64,000 nucleotides of DNA from assembly GCA_017416505.1 (NCBI GenBank), contig JAFQCI010000025.1:1-64000 (forward strand), read 5' to 3'. The stretch is from Lachnospiraceae bacterium. GTDB taxonomy: Bacteria; Bacillota_A; Clostridia; Lachnospirales; Lachnospiraceae. Position 1 is the first letter of the stretch; every line of letters begins with the position of its first letter. A program made the position numbers and the translations under genes. Shown piece after piece: positions 54,710 through 63,730 of this stretch. The notes beneath the pieces were generated by a model. That model saw only the letters and a list, made by a program, of their open reading frames with translations, made no database searches and was not told where the DNA came from.

Positions 54710-55483
54710 ATGTTAGCGAATATTGTTTTAGATGCTACTCCGACCAATACCTTTGAATGGATGGCGTTTTTGGCGGATAAATATTCTAATCTGTTCATAG
54801 AGGGAACGAAACTTACACTTTATGTAGCGGTAATAGGAACGATTATAGGTTTTATTTTAGGATATGTTTTAGGAATTATCGAAGATATTAAGATTCAAAA
54901 AGGTGACAATATTGTAAAAGTAATCTTAGTAAAGGTATTAAAGTGTCTGGCTAAGATTTATGTGGAAATTTTTAGGGATACTCCAATGATTGTGCAGGCC
55001 ATGGTAGTCTTTTATGGACTTAGGCAGGCGGGTTCCCAGATTGAACCTATGGCAGCAGGTATTTTAGTTACCGTATTAAATACCGGTGCTTATATGTCAG
55101 AAACCGTAAGAGCCGGTATTAATTCCATTGACCCGGGACAAAAGGAAGGTGCATTGGCATTAGGAATGTCTCCAATGTCAGCTATGTTTCATATTATTTT
55201 GCCACAGGCAATTAAAAATATCATTCCGGAAATGTCCAATTTGTTCCTTACGAATTTAAAAATGACTTCGGTTCTTAATGTAATCGGAGTACATGAGTTA
55301 TTTATGATGGCTAAGACAGCAGGTGGAACTTATTATAAATACTATGAATCCTATTTGGTAATTGCGATTATTTATTTTGTAATGTGTTATGTGTTTAACC
55401 GTATTTTCCTTTTCATCGAAAAGAAGGCGAATGGAAAGAAAGATTACGCATTGGCAGTTGAGTATATGGAAGATGCACAGTAA
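54710..55483 (+). CDS. Amino-acid ABC transporter permease
   Basis: 257 aa, HisM/GlnP type. About five helices; the first follows YSNLFIEGTKLTLYVAVIGT. The coupling loop GALALGMSPMSAMFHIILPQ (EAA motif) lies near residue 145-165. ATG 54710 follows GGAGG; the ATG at 54698 overlaps that site. Confidence 0.93.
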   Translation: MLANIVLDATPTNTFEWMAFLADKYSNLFIEGTKLTLYVAVIGTIIGFILGYVLGIIEDIKIQKGDNIVKVILVKVLKCLAKIYVEIFRDTPMIVQAMVVFYGLRQAGSQIEPMAAGILVTVLNTGAYMSETVRAGINSIDPGQKEGALALGMSPMSAMFHIILPQAIKNIIPEMSNLFLTNLKMTSVLNVIGVHELFMMAKTAGGTYYKYYESYLVIAIIYFVMCYVFNRIFLFIEKKANGKKDYALAVEYMEDAQ

Positions 55484-55497
55484 GGAGGGAAGATTAG

Positions 55498-56238
55498 ATG
55501 GAAGAGAATGTAATTGAAATCAAAGATTTAAGTAAAACCTTCGGAGAACATCAGGTTTTAAGAAAGATTGATTTTTCTGTAAAAAAGGGAGAGGTAATCT
55601 GTATTTTAGGTTCTTCCGGTTCCGGAAAATCTACACTTCTTCGCTGTGTGAATAAATTGGAGAAACAGACCACAGGTAAGGTTTTGTTTCATGGAAAAGA
55701 AGTAAGGGATGTACAAAGGGAAGTAAATGAATATCGTTCTAAAGTAGGTATGGTATTTCAATCCTTTAATTTATTTAATAATATGACAGTGCTGAAGAAT
55801 TGTATGGAAGGAACCAGAAAGGTGCTGCATATTTCGAAGGCAGAAGCCTTTGACAGAGCCATCACGAATCTGAAGTCCGTAGGAATGGCACAATATATCA
55901 ATGCCTATCCTTCCCAGCTTTCCGGTGGTCAAAAACAAAGGGTAGCAATAGCAAGGGGTCTTTGCATGAATCCGGAGGTTATTTTATTTGATGAGCCTAC
56001 CAGTGCCCTTGACCCGGAAATGGTAGGAGAAGTTTTAAATGTAATGAAAAAACTTGCACAAACCGGACTTACCATGTTAATTGTAACCCATGAAATGGAT
56101 TTTGCCAGAGATGTATCAAGCAGAATATTGTTTATGGATAAGGGATATGTGATTGAGGACCTTCCACCGGAACAATTCTTTACTAATCCTACAAATGCAA
56201 GAACAAAAGAATTTTTAAGCCGTTTCATGGAAAGATAG
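55498..56238 (+). CDS. Amino-acid ABC transporter ATP-binding protein
   Basis: 246 aa. Walker [11 protein letters not shown]-loop [13 protein letters not shown], signature LSGGQKQR, Walker [13 protein letters not shown] and H-loop THEM, all intact. GlnQ/HisP type, completing the importer with the two genes upstream. GGAGGG precedes ATG 55498. Confidence 0.95.
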   Translation: MEENVIEIKDLSKTFGEHQVLRKIDFSVKKGEVICILGSSGSGKSTLLRCVNKLEKQTTGKVLFHGKEVRDVQREVNEYRSKVGMVFQSFNLFNNMTVLKNCMEGTRKVLHISKAEAFDRAITNLKSVGMAQYINAYPSQLSGGQKQRVAIARGLCMNPEVILFDEPTSALDPEMVGEVLNVMKKLAQTGLTMLIVTHEMDFARDVSSRILFMDKGYVIEDLPPEQFFTNPTNARTKEFLSRFMER

Positions 56239-56250
56239 AGGAGGGATAAA

Positions 56251-56892
56251 ATGGGTAATTATGTAGTAACATTTGCGAGAGGTTTTGGTTCGGGAGGTAA
56301 GGAAATTGCATCAAAACTTGCAAAAGAACTGGGAATACATTGTTATGAAAACAGAATTCTTACACTTGCATCCCAATTAAGTGGTCTGGATGAAAACTTA
56401 TTTAATGAGGTAAACGAAAAAATTCGTTCCACTGCGGGATTTTCCAGTTTTTTAAAGGGACTTCCACGTTCCAGACAGTACATATCAAGAAATGAAAAAT
56501 TTGTTTCGGATGACACTTTGTTTGAATACCAAAGGCAGATTATTGAAAATTTGGCAGATACGGAATCCTGCGTGATTGTAGGTAAATGTGCAGACTATAT
56601 TTTACGGGGCAGGGAAAATGTCATTAGTGTATATGTGGAGGCACCGAGGGATTTTTGTTTAAAGAGAACCATGGAACATATGCACGTGAGTAAGGAGGTA
56701 GCAGAGGCTACCATTAAGCAGACCGACCAGTATCGGGCAGATTATTACAAATATTATACTCATGGAAACTATTGGACCAATCCGGTAAACTATGACCTTA
56801 CTTTAAACAGCGAAAAAGTCGGAATTGAGAATTGCGTTAAGTTGTTAAAAGAATATCTGAAAATTAGAAATTTGATTGATACGGAGGAATAA
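56251..56892 (+). CDS. Cytidylate-kinase-like family protein
   Basis: 213 aa. N-terminal phosphate-loop variant ARGFGSGGKEIASKLAKELG (residues 9-28), IVGKCADYIL near the middle, and a C-terminal YYKYYTHGNYWTNPVNYDLTLNS typical of the Cytidylate_kin_2 family. Substrate unknown; the family is unlike true Cmk. Twelve bases after the ABC ATPase and four before the aminotransferase, so it belongs to the same transcript. Confidence 0.87.
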   Translation: MGNYVVTFARGFGSGGKEIASKLAKELGIHCYENRILTLASQLSGLDENLFNEVNEKIRSTAGFSSFLKGLPRSRQYISRNEKFVSDDTLFEYQRQIIENLADTESCVIVGKCADYILRGRENVISVYVEAPRDFCLKRTMEHMHVSKEVAEATIKQTDQYRADYYKYYTHGNYWTNPVNYDLTLNSEKVGIENCVKLLKEYLKIRNLIDTEE

Positions 56893-56896
56893 AACT

Positions 56897-58114
56897 ATGA
56901 AATTAAAGGATACAGGACTTACAGAACAGGAAATAAAAGATTTAGCGAAAAAATATATGATTGAAACCTATGAGAGATATGATTTTGTAGCAGAAACAGC
57001 CAAAGACCAATATATTTATGGGGCAGACGGAACAGCTTATCTTGATTTTTATGCCGGAATTGCGGTAAACAATGCAGGTAACTGTAATGAAAAGATTGTT
57101 GCAGCAGTAAAAGAGCAATGCGAAGAACTGATGCAGACCTTTAATTATCCATATACGATTCCACAGGCATTGCTTGCAGAAAAAGTTTGTACCACTATTG
57201 GAATGGATAAGATTTTTTATCAGAATTCCGGTGCAGAGGCAAATGAGGCAATGATAAAGATGGCAAGAAAATATGGGGTAGAAAAATATGGACCTCATAA
57301 ATATAATATTGTAACTGCAAAAATGTCCTTCCATGGAAGAACCTTCGGTGCCATGAGTGCTACAGGTCAGCCACATAATTCCTGTCAGATTGGATTTGGT
57401 GATATGACTCCGGGATTTACCTATGCAGATTATAATGACTTGGAATCTTTTAAAGCAGCAGTAAATGAAAATACCATTGCCATTATGGTAGAACCGGTAC
57501 AAGGAGAAGGTGGTGTAAATCCTGCTACCAAAGAATTTTTAGTAGGTCTTAGAGAACTTTGTGATGAAAAAGGACTTTTATTACTTTTGGATGAGGTGCA
57601 GACAGGATGGTGCAGAACCGGTGCGGTAATGAGTTATATGAATTATGGCATTAAGCCGGACATTGTATCTATGGCTAAGGCACTTGGTGGAGGTATGCCA
57701 ATCGGTGCAATTTGTGCCACAGAGGAAGTGGCAAAGGCATTTACTCCAGGTTCTCATGGTACTACCTTCGGTGGACATCCGGTTTGTTGTGCGGCAGCTC
57801 TTGCTGAAGTGAAGGAACTTTTGGATAGAAATTGCGCAAAGAATGCGAAGGAAATGGGAGATTATTTCTGTGAAAAATTAAAGACTTTACCACATGTAAA
57901 GGATGTGCGTCATCAGGGTCTTTTAGTAGGTGTAGAATTTGATGAAACCATAAACAGTGTTGATGTAAAGCACGAATGTTTACATAGAAAACTTCTTTTA
58001 ACGGCAATTGGACAGAGTGTAATCCGTATGGTTCCACCACTGATTATTACAAAAGAAGATTGTGACAAGGCATTTGAAATTATCAAAGAATCAGTAGTGG
58101 CATTAGCAAAGTAA
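56897..58114 (+). CDS. Class III aminotransferase, acetylornithine aminotransferase type
   Basis: 405 aa. PLP-dependent fold I enzyme: NSGAEANEAMIKMARKY, SFHGRTFGAMSATG, LLLDEVQTGWCRTG, and Schiff-base lysine K261 in SMAKALGGGMP; GTTFGGHPVCCAAALA closes the site. Closest by eye to ArgD and other omega-aminotransferases (ornithine, GABA, putrescine). No other arginine genes are near, while an amino-acid importer precedes it, so catabolic use of an imported omega-amino acid is equally possible. ATG 56897 is behind GGAGG. Confidence 0.85.
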   Translation: MKLKDTGLTEQEIKDLAKKYMIETYERYDFVAETAKDQYIYGADGTAYLDFYAGIAVNNAGNCNEKIVAAVKEQCEELMQTFNYPYTIPQALLAEKVCTTIGMDKIFYQNSGAEANEAMIKMARKYGVEKYGPHKYNIVTAKMSFHGRTFGAMSATGQPHNSCQIGFGDMTPGFTYADYNDLESFKAAVNENTIAIMVEPVQGEGGVNPATKEFLVGLRELCDEKGLLLLLDEVQTGWCRTGAVMSYMNYGIKPDIVSMAKALGGGMPIGAICATEEVAKAFTPGSHGTTFGGHPVCCAAALAEVKELLDRNCAKNAKEMGDYFCEKLKTLPHVKDVRHQGLLVGVEFDETINSVDVKHECLHRKLLLTAIGQSVIRMVPPLIITKEDCDKAFEIIKESVVALAK

Positions 58115-58156
58115 GGGAAAAAAGTAACTGTTCATGAGTGACAGTTACGACAAAAG
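58115..58156 (+). repeat. MITE-like palindromic repeat, copy 7
   Basis: GTAACTGTTCA-TGAG-TGACAGTTAC (58124-58148) is a short family member read in either direction. It lies between the aminotransferase stop and a terminator-like hairpin. No clear target duplication. Confidence 0.5.
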
Positions 58157-58186
58157 GCACGATGGAATATTTCTATCGTGCTGTTT
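58156..58186 (+). terminator. Terminator-like hairpin
   Basis: GCACGAT (58157-58163) pairs with ATCGTGC (58175-58181), with an inner GAA/TTC, followed by TGTTT. Ends or attenuates the transporter-aminotransferase transcript before the dehydrogenase gene. Confidence 0.5.
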
Positions 58187-58219
58187 GGATATCAGATAAA
58201 AACGATATGGAGGTGCAAA

Positions 58220-59350
58220 ATGAAATTTAATTATCATCTTCCTGTTAATCTTATTTTTGGCAGGGGAAGAATCGCAGAAGTTGGAACCATAGCATCTGGC
58301 TATGGAAAGAAAGCATTGATTGTAACCGGTAAGAACAGTACTAAAAAAACAGGATTACTGGATAAAGTAATCTTTTATCTGAAAGAAGCCGGTATGGAGA
58401 GTGCTGTTTTTGATAAAGTGAGCCAGAATCCCTTGACAACTACGGCAATGGAAGGGGTAGAAGTTGCTAAAAACAAGGGATGTGACGTAATCATTGGACT
58501 TGGTGGAGGCAGCATTATGGATTGTGCCAAAGCCATAGCGTTTATGTGTAGTAATACAGGGGATTTAAATGATTATATTTTTAATAAGATTGTGGGGACC
58601 AATTCTCTTCCTTTGGTGCTGATTCCTACTACTTGTGGAACGGGAAGTGAAGGAAATGGTTTTGCAGTTTTAACGAATCCGGAAAATGGAGATAAAAAAT
58701 CATTACGAAGCAATGCGATTATCGCCAAAGCATCCATTATCGATTCTGAATTAATGCAGACCATGCCGAAGGGAATATTGGCTTCTGTAGGTTTTGATGC
58801 ACTTTGTCATTCTATGGAGGCATATGTATCAAAGATTTCACAACCACTTTCGGATAATATGTGTGTGGAGGCAATTCGCCTGATTGGAGAAAATCTGATA
58901 GAAGTATACGAAGGGTCAGAAGATGAGAAGGCATGGGATGCGGTAACATGGGCAAGTACCATAGGGGGAATGGTAATTCATACTGCCGGAGTCGCCCTGC
59001 CACATGGTATGGAGCATCCGGCAAGCGGGCTTAAGGATATTGTTCATGGAAGAGGTTTGGCAGCACTGACCCCTGTTATTACGGATGTCAGTTGTATGGG
59101 AAATAAAGAGAAATATTCCAGAATATCTAGGTTATTAGGGGGTGCTTCAGTAGTGGATTGTGGAGATTCTATCAGAAGACTTCTTGAAAAATTAAATCTT
59201 CTTACGAATTTGTCTTCTCAGGGAATTTCTGCGGAGGACATTCCTTGGATGACAGAAAATTGTTTTAAAGTGTCAGCGGCAAGCATTGCTAATCATCCTG
59301 TTACTTTTGGATATGAAGAAATTAGTAAATTGTATGAAAAAGCAATTTAG
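58220..59350 (+). CDS. Iron-containing alcohol dehydrogenase
   Basis: 376 aa. NAD-binding GLGGGSIMDCAKAIAF (about 95-110), TTCGTGSEGNGFAVL, and the metal ligands in GFDALCHSMEAY, GVALPHGMEHP and VHGRGLAAL (Asp, His, His, His). Similar in kind to butanol or 1,3-propanediol dehydrogenases. ATG 58220 follows GGAGG; an upstream in-frame ATG lacks a site. A single gene ending in a terminator. Confidence 0.9.
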   Translation: MKFNYHLPVNLIFGRGRIAEVGTIASGYGKKALIVTGKNSTKKTGLLDKVIFYLKEAGMESAVFDKVSQNPLTTTAMEGVEVAKNKGCDVIIGLGGGSIMDCAKAIAFMCSNTGDLNDYIFNKIVGTNSLPLVLIPTTCGTGSEGNGFAVLTNPENGDKKSLRSNAIIAKASIIDSELMQTMPKGILASVGFDALCHSMEAYVSKISQPLSDNMCVEAIRLIGENLIEVYEGSEDEKAWDAVTWASTIGGMVIHTAGVALPHGMEHPASGLKDIVHGRGLAALTPVITDVSCMGNKEKYSRISRLLGGASVVDCGDSIRRLLEKLNLLTNLSSQGISAEDIPWMTENCFKVSAASIANHPVTFGYEEISKLYEKAI

Positions 59351-59445
59351 AAAACAATGTTGTATGGTGAAAATGCACAATACAAGATATAGATGAGAAA
59401 TATAAAAAACGAACTGCATATTGTTGTATATTCAAAAAATAAGAA

Positions 59446-59474
59446 AAAGAACCATAAAATATGGTTCTTTTTTT
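59446..59474 (+). terminator. Rho-independent terminator
   Basis: AAAGAACCAT (59446-59455) pairs perfectly with ATGGTTCTTT (59461-59470), with further T. It isolates the mraZ cluster from the dehydrogenase. Confidence 0.87.
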
Positions 59475-59562
59475 CGTTTTATGGGGAAAAAGGGAACAAA
59501 ATTTTTGTTAAAAAATTCTTTTCATTATTCAAAAAATGGCTAATTAAGGTAACTATTTTGGG

Positions 59563-59591
59563 TTGCAAAAATGAACGTTTTAGTATAAAAT
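59563..59591 (+). promoter_or_regulatory. Promoter of the mraZ (division/cell-wall) cluster
   Basis: TTGCAA (59563-59568) and TAAAAT (59586-59591) with a 17-base spacer. The -10 touches the first MraZ-type box. Confidence 0.7.
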
Positions 59592-59640
59592 GGGTAGTAA
59601 ATGGAGCAAAGTGGAGTAAAGTGGAGTGAAGTGGTGCACT
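59591..59640 (+). promoter_or_regulatory. MraZ operator repeats
   Basis: TGG-starting boxes recur at 59591 (TGGGT), 59602 (TGGAG), 59612 (TGGAG), 59622 (TGGAG) and 59632 (TGGTG), a 10-11-bp period directly after the -10 box. In characterised systems MraZ represses its own operon by binding TGGGN repeats at this spacing. The rest of 59475-59562 is A/T-rich with no gene. Confidence 0.75.
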
Positions 59641-59688
59641 TGAAAGCATTTTGTGGGGACTTATTTGCTAGAGAGGAAGGTGAGCAGT

Positions 59689-60120
59689 TTGTTTACAGGT
59701 GAATATAATCATACCATAGACACAAAAGGCAGACTGATTGTACCTTCTAAGCTAAGAGAAGAATTAGGAGATAAGTTCATCATTACTAAAGGTTTGGATG
59801 ACTGTTTGTTTGTATATCCCAAAGAAGAGTGGGACAAGTTTGAAGAAAAACTACAACAATTGTCATTAGCAAATAAAAATGCCAGAAAGTTTGTCCGTTT
59901 TTTCTCAAGTGGAGCTTGTGAATGTGAGTTGGACAAGCAAGGAAGAATCTTAATTACTCCGGTTCATAGAGAATTCGCAGGTTTGGAGAAGGATGTAGTA
60001 ACCATCGGAGCTTCGAACCGAGTGGAAATCTGGAGTAAAGAAAGATGGGATGCATATAATAATGATGAATCTTTTGATATGGATGAGATTGCAGAACAGA
60101 TGCAGGATTTAGGAATTTAG
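59689..60120 (+). CDS. mraZ: Transcriptional regulator MraZ
   Basis: 143 aa, the usual length, if started at TTG 59689 ([20 protein letters not shown]). AAGGTGAG lies four bases before this codon; GTG 59680 and GTG 59653 fit less well. Two SpoVT/AbrB-type halves (DTKGRLIVP and [10 protein letters not shown]) form the DNA-binding ring. Likely represses its own cluster through the repeats upstream. Confidence 0.93.
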   Translation: MFTGEYNHTIDTKGRLIVPSKLREELGDKFIITKGLDDCLFVYPKEEWDKFEEKLQQLSLANKNARKFVRFFSSGACECELDKQGRILITPVHREFAGLEKDVVTIGASNRVEIWSKERWDAYNNDESFDMDEIAEQMQDLGI

Positions 60121-60131
60121 GAGGCGATGAA

Positions 60132-61073
60132 GTGGATTTTTCACATAAATCAGTGTTGTTAAATGAGGTAATTGAAAATTTAATGATTCAGCCGGATGGC
60201 ATTTATGTGGATGGAACACTTGGAGGAGCAGGTCATTCATATGAAATTGCGAAAAGATTAAGTGACAAAGGTCGGTTAATTGGAATAGACCAGGATGCAG
60301 ATGCCATTAAAGCGGCTACGAAACGGCTGGAACCGGTAAAAGATAAAGTTACCATTGTCAGAAGTAACTATAAAGACATGAAACAGGTATTAAAAGACCT
60401 TGGAATTACGAAAGTAAATGGAATTTTACTAGATTTGGGGGTTTCTTCTTATCAGTTGGATGAAGCAGAAAGAGGCTTTACATACAGAGAAGATGCACCA
60501 CTGGATATGAGAATGGACCAAAGACAAACTTTAACTGCGAAGGATATTGTAAATCAGTATTCGGAACAGGAATTGTTTCACATTATAAGAGATTATGGTG
60601 AGGATGGTTTTGCAAAAAACATTGCAAAGCATATTGTCTTAGCAAGACAGAAGCAGGAAATTGAAACTACATTTCAGTTAAATGAAATTATAAAAGCTGC
60701 TATTCCAATGAAGGTGAGGGCGACAGGTGGACATCCTTCCAAAAGAACTTTCCAGGCGATTCGTATTGAATGTAATAAAGAATTGGAAGTTTTAAAAGAT
60801 ACGTTAAACGAAATGATTGATTTACTGGACGATAAGGGAAGAATCGCAGTGATTACCTTCCACTCGTTGGAAGATAGAATTGTAAAGAATATCTTTAAAG
60901 ATGCAAAAGAGCCTTGTAAATGTCCAAAAACCTTTCCGGTATGTATGTGTGGACAAGTTTCCAAGGGTGAAATCATTACCAGAAAGCCAATACTTCCTAG
61001 TGAGGAAGAATTAGAAGAGAATAAAAGGTCGAAGAGTTCGAAACTTCGGGTATTTGAGAGAAGAATAAAGTAA
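60132..61073 (+). CDS. rsmH: 16S rRNA (cytosine-1402-N4)-methyltransferase
   Basis: 313 aa. [60 protein letters not shown] and [11 protein letters not shown] are RsmH/MraW hallmarks. Starts at GTG 60132 after GGAGG. Standard second gene of the cluster. Confidence 0.97.
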   Translation: MDFSHKSVLLNEVIENLMIQPDGIYVDGTLGGAGHSYEIAKRLSDKGRLIGIDQDADAIKAATKRLEPVKDKVTIVRSNYKDMKQVLKDLGITKVNGILLDLGVSSYQLDEAERGFTYREDAPLDMRMDQRQTLTAKDIVNQYSEQELFHIIRDYGEDGFAKNIAKHIVLARQKQEIETTFQLNEIIKAAIPMKVRATGGHPSKRTFQAIRIECNKELEVLKDTLNEMIDLLDDKGRIAVITFHSLEDRIVKNIFKDAKEPCKCPKTFPVCMCGQVSKGEIITRKPILPSEEELEENKRSKSSKLRVFERRIK

Positions 61074-61095
61074 TAGCAGGAGGTTGGAAAAAGAA

Positions 61096-61563
61096 ATGCA
61101 AAGAAAGTATCAACAAAGCTATGTGGTTGGAAATGCTGCTAGAAAGTTAGAAGTTGTAGCACCTCAGTTACCACAGGAGAGAAAAGAACAGAAAGAACAG
61201 CAAAGAGAACAGCAGAGGATAAAGGCAAATGCCCAAAAAGCGAAAGAATTTAATATGCAATATGTGCTAGTATTGAGTGCAGCACTTGTGTTAGTGGTAT
61301 CAGCCTGCATCAATTATCTTAAAGTGCAATCTCAGATTGTGACTCAAAAGAAGGAAATTGCACTTCTTCAGGCAGATTTGACTGATATGAAGGAAGATAA
61401 TAGAATCAATTATGAAAGGGTTATGGGTTCTGTCAGCTTATCAGAAATCTTTCGAATTGCGACAGAAGAGTTAGGAATGGTATATTCTACAAATGACCAG
61501 ATAATTTATTATGACAGCGTAAATCCGGATTATGTAAAACAATATGAAGACATTCCGGAATAG
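61096..61563 (+). CDS. ftsL: FtsL-like septum protein
   Basis: About 155 aa. A polar, Gln/Lys-rich cytoplasmic segment (~55 residues), one membrane helix (MQYVLVLSAALVLVVSACIN), then a short extracellular coiled coil (IVTQKKEIALLQADLTDMKE) and ATEELGMVYS, the LG-M--P-like end of FtsL/FtsB proteins. Sequence is weakly conserved; position between rsmH and the PBP gene supports the call. ATG 61096 chosen; the TTG at 61084 touches the AGGAGG. Confidence 0.8.
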   Translation: MQRKYQQSYVVGNAARKLEVVAPQLPQERKEQKEQQREQQRIKANAQKAKEFNMQYVLVLSAALVLVVSACINYLKVQSQIVTQKKEIALLQADLTDMKEDNRINYERVMGSVSLSEIFRIATEELGMVYSTNDQIIYYDSVNPDYVKQYEDIPE

Positions 61564-61588
61564 AACAGAAAATAAGGGATGAGTTAAA

Positions 61589-63619
61589 GTGAAGAAAAAA
61601 GTCCGAAAAATAACGAAATTCATGAATCGAATGAGGGACAAGCTGGTCATTGTATTAGGGGTATTTATGTTATGCTTTATCGTTGTTATCATAAATATGA
61701 CCAGATATAGTGTGGGCAAAGGGAAGCAGTATGAGAAACAGGTTTTAAGTCAGCAAAAGTATGATAGCGTTACACTGCCGTATCAAAGGGGGGATATTGT
61801 AGATTGTAAATATACCGTACTGGCGACTTCTACTAAAATCTATAATTTGATTTTAGAACCAAAAAATATTATTGCAGATGAAGAGGAAAAAGAGGCAACT
61901 ATTAATGCCTTAATGACTTATTTTTCTTTTGATAGAGAAACTATAGAAAAGTACCTGTCAGATGAAAAATCATTATATAAAGTAGCAAAAAAAGGCTTGA
62001 CCTACGAAGAAATAGAACCATTTAATGAATTCTTAACAACAAAAGAGGGAGCAGATGTTGTGGGAATCTGGTTCGAGGAAGAATATGAAAGATATTACCC
62101 GTATGATTCTCTTGCTTGCCATGTACTTGGATTTACTACCAGAGGTAATGTAGGAATCGGTGGGGTGGAACAGTATTATAACAGTGAATTAAACGGAATT
62201 AATGGACGAGCTTATGGTTATCTTACTTCGGATTTGACTTTGGAAAGAACGGTAATTGAGCCAACCAATGGAAATACAGCAGTATTAACCATAGATGCGA
62301 ATTTACAAAGCATTGTAGAGGAAAAAATAGCGGAATTTCAATATGAAGTGGGAGGAAAACATACCTCTGTACTGATTATGGACCCAAATACCGGAGAAAT
62401 TCTGGTTATGGCGAATTCTAATACATACAACTTGAATGAGCCGTATTCCAACGAGGCGATTTATCCATATCTGGACACTATGGTTCCTGGCGAAGTCAAT
62501 GAGGTAACAGAAGAAGAAAAAGCGATTTTTGATGCTCAGATTGAGGCAATGACCCAGGAAGAGAAAATTGAAATCTTAAATTCTGAGATATGGAGAAATT
62601 TTGCTGTCAGTGATACCTATGAACCAGGTTCTACTTTTAAGGCAGTGACCATTGCTTCTGCGGTTGAAGAAGGAGTCCTTACCGGTACGGAAACCTATTA
62701 TTGTGATGGTGTAGAGGTAATTGCCGGAAGACACATACGATGTGTAAAACGTGAAGGACATGGAGAATTAACCGTAGGACAAGGAATTGCATTATCCTGT
62801 AATGATGTGTTGATGCAGGTAGCCAGTCAAATGGGAAGAGAACTTTTTGCAAAGTACCAGACTGTGTTTGGTTTTGGACAAAAAACCAACATTGATTTAC
62901 CAGGTGAGGCAGTAACAGCAGGTTTGGTATATACTGCAGATACTTTAAATGAAGTAGAACTTGCAACTTCATCCTTCGGACAGAGTTTAAACTGTTCCAT
63001 GATACAGATGGCTTGTGCATATTCTTCCGTTATTAATGGTGGAAACTATTATGAGCCTCATATTGTAAAACAGATTTTAGATTCCAATGGAAAAGTGGTA
63101 AAAGATATTTCACCAGTTTTGGTAAAGAAGACCATTTCTGAAAGTACTTCTGAAATCATGAGGACTTATTTAGAGATGACTGTTACCAGTGGTACTGCGA
63201 AAAAACTTCAAACCGAAGGTTATGAAATCGGTGGTAAAACAGGAACAGCCCAGAAAGTACCATATGAAGAAAGAAAATATCTGGTTTCTTTCATCGGATT
63301 TGCACCAGTAGACAATCCACAATTTTTAATTTACGTTGTGGTAGATGAACCAAATGTAGCAGATCAGGGACGTTCTTCCGATGCGAAGAATTTGACAAAA
63401 AGCATTTTAGACGAAATTCTTCCATATATGAATGTATACCAGACTCAGGATGAAAGTGAGGAAATTTCCACTGAAATAGATGAAACCATAATTGAAGAGG
63501 GCGTAGGAGAAGAAGGATTTTTTGATACGGATATTTCAACTTCCGGTACTTCTGATACCAGCACTCAGGAACAGGATACTTCTGCAAGTTCGGAAGATAA
63601 TTCGACATCAAACCAGTAA
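61589..63619 (+). CDS. Class B penicillin-binding protein (FtsI/SpoVD family)
   Basis: 676 aa. Short cytoplasmic basic N-terminus, membrane helix (about 17-37), PBP dimerisation domain starting YQRGDIVDCKYTVLATS, and transpeptidase with S348 (GSTFK), S403 (SCN) and K550 (GGKTGTAQK). The ~60-residue tail is acidic and Ser/Thr-rich; no PASTA repeat. Crosslinks septal or spore peptidoglycan. Starts at GTG 61589. A second PBP gene follows, so which is ftsI and which spoVD is not certain. Confidence 0.92.
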   Translation: MKKKVRKITKFMNRMRDKLVIVLGVFMLCFIVVIINMTRYSVGKGKQYEKQVLSQQKYDSVTLPYQRGDIVDCKYTVLATSTKIYNLILEPKNIIADEEEKEATINALMTYFSFDRETIEKYLSDEKSLYKVAKKGLTYEEIEPFNEFLTTKEGADVVGIWFEEEYERYYPYDSLACHVLGFTTRGNVGIGGVEQYYNSELNGINGRAYGYLTSDLTLERTVIEPTNGNTAVLTIDANLQSIVEEKIAEFQYEVGGKHTSVLIMDPNTGEILVMANSNTYNLNEPYSNEAIYPYLDTMVPGEVNEVTEEEKAIFDAQIEAMTQEEKIEILNSEIWRNFAVSDTYEPGSTFKAVTIASAVEEGVLTGTETYYCDGVEVIAGRHIRCVKREGHGELTVGQGIALSCNDVLMQVASQMGRELFAKYQTVFGFGQKTNIDLPGEAVTAGLVYTADTLNEVELATSSFGQSLNCSMIQMACAYSSVINGGNYYEPHIVKQILDSNGKVVKDISPVLVKKTISESTSEIMRTYLEMTVTSGTAKKLQTEGYEIGGKTGTAQKVPYEERKYLVSFIGFAPVDNPQFLIYVVVDEPNVADQGRSSDAKNLTKSILDEILPYMNVYQTQDESEEISTEIDETIIEEGVGEEGFFDTDISTSGTSDTSTQEQDTSASSEDNSTSNQ

Positions 63620-63680
63620 AATCGAAATAAGTTTTATTTGAATCAAATTTACAGGGTTTGAAACAGAAACAAAAATCATA

Positions 63681-63726
63681 ACCTCATAACAACCAAAATA
63701 GTATATAGTAATGGTTGTTATGAGGT
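63681..63726 (+). promoter_or_regulatory. Perfect 15-bp hairpin covering the next RBS
   Basis: ACCTCATAACAACCA (63681-63695) is exactly complementary to TGGTTGTTATGAGGT (63712-63726) around a 16-base loop. The right arm ends in GAGGT, four bases before ATG 63731, so folding would hide the ribosome binding site. No T-tract follows. Confidence 0.75.
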
Positions 63727-63730
63727 AGTT

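Noticed and set aside
56942..57502. 186-codon antisense frame inside the aminotransferase gene
   Set aside because: Shadow of a strongly conserved gene on the other strand; Cys/Tyr/Phe-rich nonsense composition.
127..58156. Repeated palindromes considered as CRISPR repeats
   Set aside because: Copies are kilobases apart, differ in core, have no regular spacers and no cas genes are present.
59393..59629. Open frame of 78 codons upstream of mraZ
   Set aside because: Covers a terminator, the mraZ promoter and the MraZ boxes; composition reflects A/T-rich DNA.
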